Origin: Chromatiaceae bacterium
GTDB lineage: Bacteria > Pseudomonadota > Gammaproteobacteria > Chromatiales > Chromatiaceae
Assembly (NCBI GenBank): GCA_012962365.1
Contig: DTXR01000314.1
Span: 1-9,675, forward strand
Direction of reading: 5' to 3'
DNA: 9,675 nucleotides
Shown: positions 1 to 6,062 of the stretch, piece after piece
How positions within the stretch are numbered: the stretch's first letter is position 1
Layout: each line of letters opens with the position of its first letter
Notes under the pieces: generated by a model
Databases searched by the model: none
Seen by the model: only the letters and a program-made list of their open reading frames with translations
Told to the model about the DNA's origin: nothing
Position numbers and translations under genes: made by a program

Positions 1-36
1 CGAGCGCAGGGCCTTGCGACTGAACAACCTATTTAA

Positions 37-45
37 TGGTATATT
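37..45 (+). promoter_or_regulatory. Candidate extended -10 promoter for selD-selU
   Basis: The sequence TGG-TATATT matches an extended -10 element (TGn followed by a 5/6 match to TATAAT). It would start transcription near position 52, giving a leader of about 24 nt before the selD ATG. I see no good -35 at 16-18 bp; TTGCGA at 14-19 is 20 bp away. This is a motif-only inference, and the real promoter could lie upstream of the window. Confidence 0.33.
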
Positions 46-75
46 ACGCGGTTTGCACGATTCGCGAATGATCTG

Positions 76-1119
76 ATGAATTCAATGTCGGCTATCAAAC
101 TAACCGAATACAGTCACGGCTCAGGCTGTGGTTGCAAGATATCACCCCGCCTGCTCGACGAAATTCTCCAGGGCAGTGTATCCATGTTGCCCGACCCGCA
201 CCTGCTGGTGGGAAACCAGAGCCGGGATGACGCTGCGGTCTACGATCTGGGTGACGGCCGCTCCGTGGTTTCCTCCACCGACTTCTTCATGCCCATTGTA
301 GATGATCCTTTCGAATTCGGGCGTATCGCCGCAACAAATGCGATCAGCGACATCTATGCCATGGGCGGTAAGCCCCTGATGGCCATCGCCATCTTCGGCT
401 GGCCAGTGGACAAGCTCAGCGCCGAAGTGGGCCAGCAGGTCGTGGATGGCGGGCGGCAAACCTGCAAGGACGCCGGCATTCCCCTGGCAGGTGGGCACTC
501 TATCGATTCTCCCGAACCCATCTTCGGCCTGGCCGTTACCGGAATTGTCGAAAACGAACAGCTAAAAAGAAACGACCAGGCGGCTGCGGGTTGCAGGCTC
601 TACCTGACCAAGCCGCTGGGCATCGGTATTCTCACGACAGCACAGAAGCAGAAAAAACTGGCCCCGGAACACCTGAGGATCGCGCCAGACACCATGTGCC
701 AGCTCAACAGAATCGGTTCGGAGATTGCAACCATTCCCGGCGTCACCGCCATGACAGATGTCACTGGTTTTGGTCTGCTGGGGCACTTGCTGGAGATCTG
801 CCAGGGCAGCGGCGTATCTGCCAACATTGTGTTCGACCAGGTACCCCTGCTTCCTCATGTCGAGAAATACCTGAACATGGGGTGCTCTCCCGGGGGGGCA
901 CAACGCAACTTCGACAGCTACGGCGAGCATGTCGCTCCCTTGCAGCCAAAACAGCAACAGATTCTTTGTGACCCGCAAACATCCGGCGGGCTGCTGGTTG
1001 CTGTATCCCCCGAAGCTGAACCGGTATTCCTGAACACGGCACAAAAGGCAGGGCTGGTTCTTTCACCCATCGGCGAACTGCAGGAAAAGGATGGTGATAC
1101 GTTCATCAGAGTATCCTGA
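76..1119 (+). CDS. selD: Selenide, water dikinase (selenophosphate synthetase), Cys form
   Basis: SelD makes selenophosphate from selenide and ATP, releasing AMP and phosphate. Selenophosphate is the selenium donor for selenouridine in tRNA and for selenocysteine synthesis. The 347-residue length equals that of E. coli SelD. The N-terminal motif HGSGCGCK (residues 14-21) holds the catalytic pair Cys18 and Lys21, equivalent to E. coli Cys17 and Lys20. Both cysteines are sense codons, so this is not a selenoprotein form. Further AIR-synthase-type motifs are RDDAAVY, the STDFFMP stretch, [34 protein letters not shown] and [11 protein letters not shown] took the first ATG at 76. An ATG at 85 would also work, and neither has a strong Shine-Dalgarno. 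The stop lies 2 nt before selU, so the two genes almost certainly share a transcript. The identification is secure. Confidence 0.97.
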   Translation: MNSMSAIKLTEYSHGSGCGCKISPRLLDEILQGSVSMLPDPHLLVGNQSRDDAAVYDLGDGRSVVSSTDFFMPIVDDPFEFGRIAATNAISDIYAMGGKPLMAIAIFGWPVDKLSAEVGQQVVDGGRQTCKDAGIPLAGGHSIDSPEPIFGLAVTGIVENEQLKRNDQAAAGCRLYLTKPLGIGILTTAQKQKKLAPEHLRIAPDTMCQLNRIGSEIATIPGVTAMTDVTGFGLLGHLLEICQGSGVSANIVFDQVPLLPHVEKYLNMGCSPGGAQRNFDSYGEHVAPLQPKQQQILCDPQTSGGLLVAVSPEAEPVFLNTAQKAGLVLSPIGELQEKDGDTFIRVS

Positions 1120-1121
1120 CC

Positions 1122-2216
1122 ATGGATCTGCCTGAGATCAGCAACTTTCGGGAATTGTTCCTGAATGAAACGCCGATGCTCGATGTCCGCGCGCCAGTGG
1201 AATTCAGTGCGGGCGCATTTCCAAATACAACCAATATCCCCTTGCTAAACGATGAAGAGCGCCATCTCATCGGCATACGTTACAAAGAGCAGGGTCAACC
1301 TGCCGCCATCGAGTTGGGCAGGGAACTCATCGACGGCCAACCCAAAACCGATCGTACGGCAATGTGGCAATCGTTCGTAGAACAACACCCCGAAGGTGTG
1401 CTCTACTGTTTCCGTGGCGGTATGCGTTCAAAAATCTCCCAGGAATGGATTCATGAAGCAACGGGTATCGCCTTTCCTCGCGTCAAGGGAGGCTATAAGG
1501 CTTTACGCACTTTCCTGCTGGAAGAAATCGAACACTCAATAACGGAAATTCAACCAATTGTACTCGGCGGGAGAACCGGTGCGGGGAAAACCATCGCCAT
1601 CCACCAACTGACCAACAGTATTGACCTGGAAGGTCTTGCCTGGCATCGTGGTTCGGCTTTTGGCGGCCATGTCACACCACAACCCTCTCAAATCGATTTC
1701 GAGAACCGCCTGTCCATCGAACTGATCAAACATCGCACCGCGAAGCGCTTCAAAATTGTCTTCGAAGATGAAAGCAAGGCTGTCGGATCGCGACATATTC
1801 CCCCTGCATTATACGAGCACATGTCACGCAGCCCGCTTGTCATACTCGACGTATCCTTACAGGAACGCATCGACAATTCCATCCACGAATATGTAACAGT
1901 TGCCCTCGAGGAATATCAGCAGACCTATGGAGAGGAGCAAGGATTCCAGAAGTGGGCAGACTATGCCACCCATAACCTGAGCCGCATCAGCAAACGCCTC
2001 GGCGGGGAGCGCTACAGGGAGATGAATGCAAAACTGCAATATGCGATCGACTATCTTAAAAAAACCGGCAACCCCGAAGCACATCAGGAGTGGATATCAC
2101 AATTGCTTACCGATTACTATGATCCCATGTACGATTACCAAATATCCAAAAAGAAAGACCGCATCACATTCAGCGGTTCCATGAAAGACGTGTTGGAATA
2201 TCTGCGCAGAAACTGA
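1122..2216 (+). CDS. selU: tRNA 2-selenouridine synthase (SelU/MnmH)
   Basis: SelU replaces sulfur with selenium at the 2-thiouridine of the wobble base (position 34) in tRNAs for Lys, Glu and Gln. It geranylates the thio group first and uses selenophosphate made by SelD. At 364 residues it has the usual family length. An N-terminal rhodanese domain (about residues 10-125) has its catalytic Cys96 in the loop YCFRGGMRSK. A P-loop domain follows, with Walker A motif GGRTGAGKT at 149-157, and the conserved FEDESKAVG segment comes further on. The ATG is 2 nt after the selD stop. I see no strong ribosome site there, which fits translational coupling to selD. Supplier and user of selenophosphate are thus coexpressed. 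selA and selB, needed for selenocysteine insertion, are not in the window. Confidence 0.96.
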   Translation: MDLPEISNFRELFLNETPMLDVRAPVEFSAGAFPNTTNIPLLNDEERHLIGIRYKEQGQPAAIELGRELIDGQPKTDRTAMWQSFVEQHPEGVLYCFRGGMRSKISQEWIHEATGIAFPRVKGGYKALRTFLLEEIEHSITEIQPIVLGGRTGAGKTIAIHQLTNSIDLEGLAWHRGSAFGGHVTPQPSQIDFENRLSIELIKHRTAKRFKIVFEDESKAVGSRHIPPALYEHMSRSPLVILDVSLQERIDNSIHEYVTVALEEYQQTYGEEQGFQKWADYATHNLSRISKRLGGERYREMNAKLQYAIDYLKKTGNPEAHQEWISQLLTDYYDPMYDYQISKKKDRITFSGSMKDVLEYLRRN

Positions 2217-2395
2217 GAAAACCCTATTTATTTCACTGATGGACTGCCGCTCTACCTCATACAAAATTAAGTGAGATTTCATGGCAATCTACCCAATACA
2301 TACCTAATTTTTAATTGTATCCTCAAAAATTGAACACTTTATACAAGCGGTCAATTCAAAAAAATCAATCCTGATTACTAATCATCTATTTTTAT

Positions 2396-2424
2396 TTGAT
2401 TAATTTCAGATAATCTCTTATATT
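2396..2424 (+). promoter_or_regulatory. Sigma70-like promoter of the H1-like gene
   Basis: TTGATT (2396-2401, 4/6 match to TTGACA) is separated by exactly 17 bp from TATATT (2419-2424, 5/6 match to TATAAT). Transcription would start near 2431, leaving a leader of about 120 nt. One GATTA overlaps the -35 (2398-2402) and its inverted partner TAATC lies in the spacer (2411-2415). A repressor or autoregulator could bind there, but AT-rich DNA throws up such short repeats by chance. Confidence 0.55.
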
Positions 2425-2445
2425 TCCACCGTCAACCTCTTGATG

Positions 2446-2474
2446 AACGGACTCAAACAAGAACCGGGTCCGTT
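2446..2474 (+). promoter_or_regulatory. Stem-loop in the leader of the H1-like gene
   Basis: AACGGACTC at 2446-2454 pairs with GGGTCCGTT at 2466-2474, giving a 9-bp stem with one G-T wobble and an 11-nt loop. No T-run follows on either strand, so it is not an ordinary Rho-independent terminator. It lies about 78 nt upstream of the start codon, inside the predicted leader. A role in mRNA stability or autoregulation is possible. It could also be the 3' end structure of the selU transcript. Confidence 0.4.
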
Positions 2475-2551
2475 ACTCCCAAAAAAGTAGCCTAATTTTA
2501 TCTGAACATTTTGTTTCAGAAATCAAATACACATTACTACTGAGGAACAAC

Positions 2552-2992
2552 ATGGCCAAGAAAAAAACACCTGCAAGAAAGAAACAGGTTACTGAATTGT
2601 CTGCTGCCGAATTGTATAAACTGGCGAAAAAGCGTGAACAGGAAGAGCTGTTGAAAACACAGGAGGCCAACAAAGAAAAGCTCGCTGCTCTCCGCACCAA
2701 GCGACGCGAGTTGGTAGCCAGACAGAAAAAAGAACTGCGCAAACTGGATGCTGAAATTACCCGGCTGGCTGGCAGGAAAACTGCGAAAAAAGGCCGCAAA
2801 TCCGGTGGCAGCGTCACCGAGAAGGTCGTAAACATCATTGCCAAGGCGGGCAAGATCTCCACGACTGATCTGAAAGCAGAGCTGAAGAAAAAAGGGGTTG
2901 CTACCGGCAACCTTCCTCAGACACTTGCTTACCTGAAGCGCCAGGGTCGCGTGGTCTCCCCTGCCCGCACCATCTATCAGCTTCCTAAATAG
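2552..2992 (+). CDS. Lys-rich coiled-coil protein with C-terminal winged-helix-like domain
   Basis: I do not recognise a named family. The 146-residue protein starts with a Lys/Arg-rich tail (MAKKKTPARKK). A charged helix with heptad-like spacing covers about residues 15-75 and probably forms a coiled coil. A basic linker follows (74-84, containing GRKTAKKGRK). Residues 88-146 look like a winged helix: helices around VTEKVVNIIAKAG, STTDLKAELKKKG and NLPQTLAYLKRQG, then a short strand pair ending in the basic C-terminus. That layout suggests a DNA-binding, histone H1-like or nucleoid-associated protein, possibly dimerising through the coil. The start is well placed: GAGGA at 2542-2546 lies 5 nt before the ATG. 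The gene has its own promoter and terminator. An RNA- or ribosome-binding role is the main alternative. The gene is certain; its function is inference. Confidence 0.85.
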   Translation: MAKKKTPARKKQVTELSAAELYKLAKKREQEELLKTQEANKEKLAALRTKRRELVARQKKELRKLDAEITRLAGRKTAKKGRKSGGSVTEKVVNIIAKAGKISTTDLKAELKKKGVATGNLPQTLAYLKRQGRVVSPARTIYQLPK

Positions 2993-3001
2993 AACTCTGA
3001 A

Positions 3002-3033
3002 GCCACCGGCTACGAGGTCGGTGGCGCTATTTC
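3002..3033 (+). terminator. Probable Rho-independent terminator of the H1-like gene
   Basis: GCCACCG (3002-3008) pairs perfectly with CGGTGGC (3019-3025), and wobble and C-G pairs can extend the stem inward to a 4-nt loop. It begins 9 nt after the stop codon. The following T-tract is poor (CTATTTCC), so termination may be partial. That would allow some readthrough into the methyltransferase-like gene, which has no obvious promoter of its own. Confidence 0.55.
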
Positions 3034-3082
3034 CTGTTCCGGCTGGTCATTTGCTTCACGACTTCCACTCTCAGAGACGCCT

Positions 3083-3700
3083 TTGGTTTCGAACCCTTAC
3101 CAATCATTGCAGGACAGACTGGGTATAACAGAAACGCTCCCCTATACAGCGCATTGGTCTGCAGCACAGGACTTTCTCCAGCTGCTGACAGATCACTGTC
3201 TGGAAAACATGCCCACCACCATTATCGAATGCAGCAGCGGACTGAGCACACTGGTTCTGGCCAGATGCTGCCAACTCAATAAAAGCGGGCATGTATTCAG
3301 CCTGGAGAACGGTATCGATTTTGCCGATGCCACCCGTCGCAACCTGCAACATTTCGGGCTCGCCTCACAGGCTACCGTGATTCATGCACCACTGAAAAAG
3401 CACACATTGGATAAAACAGATTTCGACTGGTATTCCATTGACGATTTGCCGGAAAACAAGATAGACCTGCTGGTGATAGACGGCCCACCGGGCTATATTC
3501 AACACCATTCCCGCTATCCTGCCTTGCCCTTGCTGCATCAGAGACTCAGTGACCAGTGCACAGTCTTTCTCGATGATGCGGAAAGAGATGAAGAAAAAGA
3601 GATCGTCGCCCTTTGGCAGGAACAGTTTCCTTTTTTCAAACACACCTTTATCGATACGGAGCGCGGCTGTTCCATATTGCGCTCAAGGAATCCTGGCTAA
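3083..3700 (+). CDS. Class I SAM-dependent methyltransferase-like protein
   Basis: This 205-residue protein has a Rossmann-type methyltransferase pattern. Motif I is IIECSSGLST (residues 47-56). An acidic loop after strand 2, FSLENG, carries Glu75 for the SAM ribose. IDLLVIDGPPG (127-137) ends strand 4, and VFLDDAERDEE (161-171) ends strand 5. This resembles the stand-alone methyltransferases of the Methyltransf_24 type; the substrate is unknown. The first conventional start in frame is TTG at 3083, with a weak AGAGA about 5 nt upstream. The frame stays open further upstream but holds no good ATG or GTG, and the first in-frame ATG (residue 43) would delete the start of the domain. The stop overlaps the stop of the convergent sulfotransferase gene. 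A role with the neighbouring glycan-type operon is possible but not shown. Confidence 0.82.
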   Translation: MVSNPYQSLQDRLGITETLPYTAHWSAAQDFLQLLTDHCLENMPTTIIECSSGLSTLVLARCCQLNKSGHVFSLENGIDFADATRRNLQHFGLASQATVIHAPLKKHTLDKTDFDWYSIDDLPENKIDLLVIDGPPGYIQHHSRYPALPLLHQRLSDQCTVFLDDAERDEEKEIVALWQEQFPFFKHTFIDTERGCSILRSRNPG

Positions 3701-4242
3701 GGCGAATCAGACTCCGAAGCATTGTAACAAACGCGCCATTCAAGCAACGCTGACTCAAGATCACCTTTGGCGTGGATATTCCGCCAGAATTTCTGAAAAT
3801 CTCTGCGGGCATGAGCCAGGCTGAAATCCATCTTGTTGCTCTTGTTTTCCAGAAACAACGCTATGTTGGCCTCGACGGTCTCGACGTAGTCCATGGCTAT
3901 CATGTAGTCCGTCTGATGTGCCATCCCCCCGAGCAATACCCCTTCCCGATAAGCTTTCATGATTCCATAATCCATCCGTCCGGCAAAACTGCGTGCCGTG
4001 CTTTCCCTGTCTCTGTGCAGATGCACATAGTACGCATCATTTCCATACGTCCTGTCCAGTCGACCCAGCATCCATGAAAGCCGGTTATCTGCCTCTATGT
4101 GGTTTTTCCCATAGGACAGACGCCCTTCACTAATCTTATGGATATTGGATTCATGTGCCGCGCTGTAGTTTTCAATATGCCCGCAGGCTTGAATAAAAGT
4201 TGTGGAACCACAACGCCCGGTATTGAGAATAAAAACATTCAT
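3697..4242 (-). CDS. Short PAPS-dependent sulfotransferase-like protein
   Basis: Likely moves a sulfo group from PAPS to a hydroxyl of a sugar or other small acceptor. The 5'-phosphosulfate loop NTGRCGSTTF is at residues 7-16, straight after the first strand (MNVFIL). The 3'-phosphate site follows the family pattern at 71-89, with Arg77 and Ser81 in HLHRDRESTARSF. I chose the ATG at 4242, which overlaps the upstream stop as ATGA and puts the loop where the family has it. An in-frame ATG at 4266 would add eight residues (MAAGTGLR). At 181 residues the protein is shorter than most sulfotransferases (about 250-300), so the acceptor part is reduced. It is the last gene of the operon, and its stop overlaps that of the convergent methyltransferase-like gene. 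Confidence 0.85.
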   Translation of the reverse strand: MNVFILNTGRCGSTTFIQACGHIENYSAAHESNIHKISEGRLSYGKNHIEADNRLSWMLGRLDRTYGNDAYYVHLHRDRESTARSFAGRMDYGIMKAYREGVLLGGMAHQTDYMIAMDYVETVEANIALFLENKSNKMDFSLAHARRDFQKFWRNIHAKGDLESALLEWRVCYNASESDSP

Positions 4243-6050
4243 ACGCAATCCAGTGCCTGCTGCCACGCTGATCGTTCCTTGCCGTATGCCACAATCGCTG
4301 CCGCCATCTGGCTCAAACGCTCCTGACGATGGTCTGTGGATTGTATGCAGTCCATGCCTCTCGACTGTGTGCCGAAATTATGCCTCATATTGGTGATGAA
4401 GTGTTCCATATGCTTTATCGCACCCCGCATAACCGCGCTTTTGTTCCACCAGCATGATTCATCGAGAAGCAGCATTTCCAACGCTTCCAGCTTCTGCTGA
4501 ATCTGCTGCTGCTTATCCAGGTACTTTTGCCTGAGCCGGGATTCTGTTTGCTGCAGTGTATTCAGAATTTCTCCCTGTTTTGGAACACATCGCGGATAAC
4601 CCACACTTATCAGCTCTTCCATACCGAACAGCATGACATCCCCAAAATATTGCCGTTCAAATTCTCCAGACAAATCTGTCAGCGAGCTTTCCTGGATGAT
4701 GCCTGGCCTGAATTCGGACTCCCCTGTCTCGTCAACGGTGCGCTTGTGCAACATGGGTAGGTTGGCAGTCAGGAATCTGTCACCCAGTTCGCTGGCCAGT
4801 ATACGTCCCAATGTTGGTCCCGCCATGCGCAGCCCAAGCGTGGCGAAAGGAATAAAGTAATTCAGGCCATTTCGATCAAAAACATAGTTGCCCGTATAGA
4901 CGGTCCGGGCAGGCGCCGCACCGGAAGACACATCGGAAAACTCGAAAAAAGTCTTACGGGTGGGGTGCTCGCCGTGGAAAAATCGTTTCAACTTATCGGC
5001 AAAATCCTGAAAACAGGTTTCGTGTGTATGCGCAGCTTCCAGGGGACATCTGTATCGAACAGACATTTCCATTTGCTTGAAACCAAACAGATCGGCCATG
5101 TCATGGTATATGGCGCCATCGCGACCCTGTTTTTCGTCTTCATGAAACAGGCATTCCTGCACGCCCTCATATCCTGCCATTTCCTTCAGGAATGCAGACA
5201 CATCATCCAGAAAGTTTGACGCCATGACTGCAGGAGAGACCGGCGGATCCCCCACCACTTTACCCGTTACCATTGTCACAGAGCGGGTGCTGAAAATCCG
5301 ATCCAGGTGAAAAAAATAGTTAACGGCACAACCATCTTCTTCATTGTCATTCCCTTCCAGCGCTACCCGAAATTCCTGATCGCTGTCGATGAAGTAGAAC
5401 AGGGGGTTCTCATATTCTCCGGCCAGCTCCGCCAGCTTAATATAGGTGATGTTGCGCATGATGGATGCGCCCTTGTGGTGAAAATGATCAGGATCGATAT
5501 CACCCAACACGTCCCACAACTCGTCTTTTTTTGCGTTGGTCAGTTTGTCGAGCGTACGCAATTGCGCCTTCTGACCAAAGTACAGCGTCTCCAATCCATT
5601 GGCGCTGAATGTTTTGGCAATCAGTTCATTCTGCTGCCTGTTGTGAGTCTCTGCCGAATCATCTGCAACGAGCACCGTTATGCCGCCAATACTGCCATCT
5701 GCCTTGCTTCCGTAAGGGAAAAACTGGCACAGCTGCAACAGGCTTTCCAGGCAGCTGCTCAGATGCTGCGGTCGGTCCGCCACGGGAATCACCACGATGA
5801 AATGATGCCGCGTATCGTTATCGAGGCGCTGCAACTGTTGATCCAGCTCGGCCATCAAGCGGCGATATTGCTTCAGCAGCGCTCTGTCCAGCCCGTCAGA
5901 CCACATCCTTTTTTCCAGGGTAGCAAACAGCTGCTCGTAGAAATCCAGTAGATCTTCCGATGTGTGAATTGCATCTGACCAGGCCGTTGCATCGGCAATC
6001 CCATGGTCTTCCAGGAAAGCAGTCAATACAGGAAAATCATGTCGATCCAT
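4239..6050 (-). CDS. GT-A-type glycosyltransferase, large, with coiled-coil C-terminus
   Basis: This is a 603-residue cytoplasmic protein with no signal peptide or clear membrane span. Residues 1-80 are helical. A GT-A nucleotide-sugar domain begins with FIVVIPVADRP (84-94), continues with ITVLVADDS (124-132) and GASIMRN (194-200), and has a DxD-type metal site in FYFIDSDQEF (218-227, Asp222-Ser-Asp224). The region 386-437 (TGNYVF, IPFATLGLRMAGPTLGRI, LPMLHKR) looks well conserved and may complete the acceptor site. Residues 495-530 are Gln/Leu-rich and probably coiled coil. I cannot name donor or acceptor. The ATG at 6050 lies 12 nt after the ThDP enzyme stop with no evident Shine-Dalgarno, so translation is probably coupled. 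It overlaps the sulfotransferase start by 4 nt. Glycosyltransferase 2-like is the best family guess. Confidence 0.85.
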   Translation of the reverse strand: MDRHDFPVLTAFLEDHGIADATAWSDAIHTSEDLLDFYEQLFATLEKRMWSDGLDRALLKQYRRLMAELDQQLQRLDNDTRHHFIVVIPVADRPQHLSSCLESLLQLCQFFPYGSKADGSIGGITVLVADDSAETHNRQQNELIAKTFSANGLETLYFGQKAQLRTLDKLTNAKKDELWDVLGDIDPDHFHHKGASIMRNITYIKLAELAGEYENPLFYFIDSDQEFRVALEGNDNEEDGCAVNYFFHLDRIFSTRSVTMVTGKVVGDPPVSPAVMASNFLDDVSAFLKEMAGYEGVQECLFHEDEKQGRDGAIYHDMADLFGFKQMEMSVRYRCPLEAAHTHETCFQDFADKLKRFFHGEHPTRKTFFEFSDVSSGAAPARTVYTGNYVFDRNGLNYFIPFATLGLRMAGPTLGRILASELGDRFLTANLPMLHKRTVDETGESEFRPGIIQESSLTDLSGEFERQYFGDVMLFGMEELISVGYPRCVPKQGEILNTLQQTESRLRQKYLDKQQQIQQKLEALEMLLLDESCWWNKSAVMRGAIKHMEHFITNMRHNFGTQSRGMDCIQSTDHRQERLSQMAAAIVAYGKERSAWQQALDCV

Positions 6051-6062
6051 GGCGGGACAAAA

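Larger units (their letters stand above)
2217..2551. other. AT-rich 335-bp intergenic region between selU and the H1-like gene
   Basis: No gene is supported here. The region is much richer in A and T than the flanking genes and contains many T and A runs. I find no clear terminator for selD-selU just after 2216. The right half holds the control region of the next gene: two GATTA/TAATC inverted pairs (2373-2383 and 2398-2415), a sigma70-like promoter at 2396-2424, a hairpin at 2446-2474, and a GAGGA ribosome site at 2542-2546. The left half (2217-2370) shows nothing I can name. Confidence 0.7.

Noticed and set aside
1..75. Possible tRNA or upstream gene end at the left edge
   Set aside because: No cloverleaf arms, no CCA end and no open frame of useful length; only the extended -10 element stands out.
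121..141. Possible in-frame UGA selenocysteine codon in SelD
   Set aside because: The catalytic site reads Cys-Gly-Cys from TGT and TGC; there is no TGA in frame.
562..1044. A 160-codon minus-strand frame within selD
   Set aside because: It lies wholly antisense to selD, whose protein sequence is conserved along its length.
2473..2910. A 145-codon minus-strand frame opposite the H1-like gene
   Set aside because: Its Phe/Ser/Leu-rich translation is the expected mirror of Lys/Glu-rich codons, and the + gene has a good ribosome site, promoter and terminator.
5307..5951. A 214-codon open frame on the + strand inside the glycosyltransferase gene
   Set aside because: It is antisense to a strongly supported GT-A protein and its translation has no domain logic.
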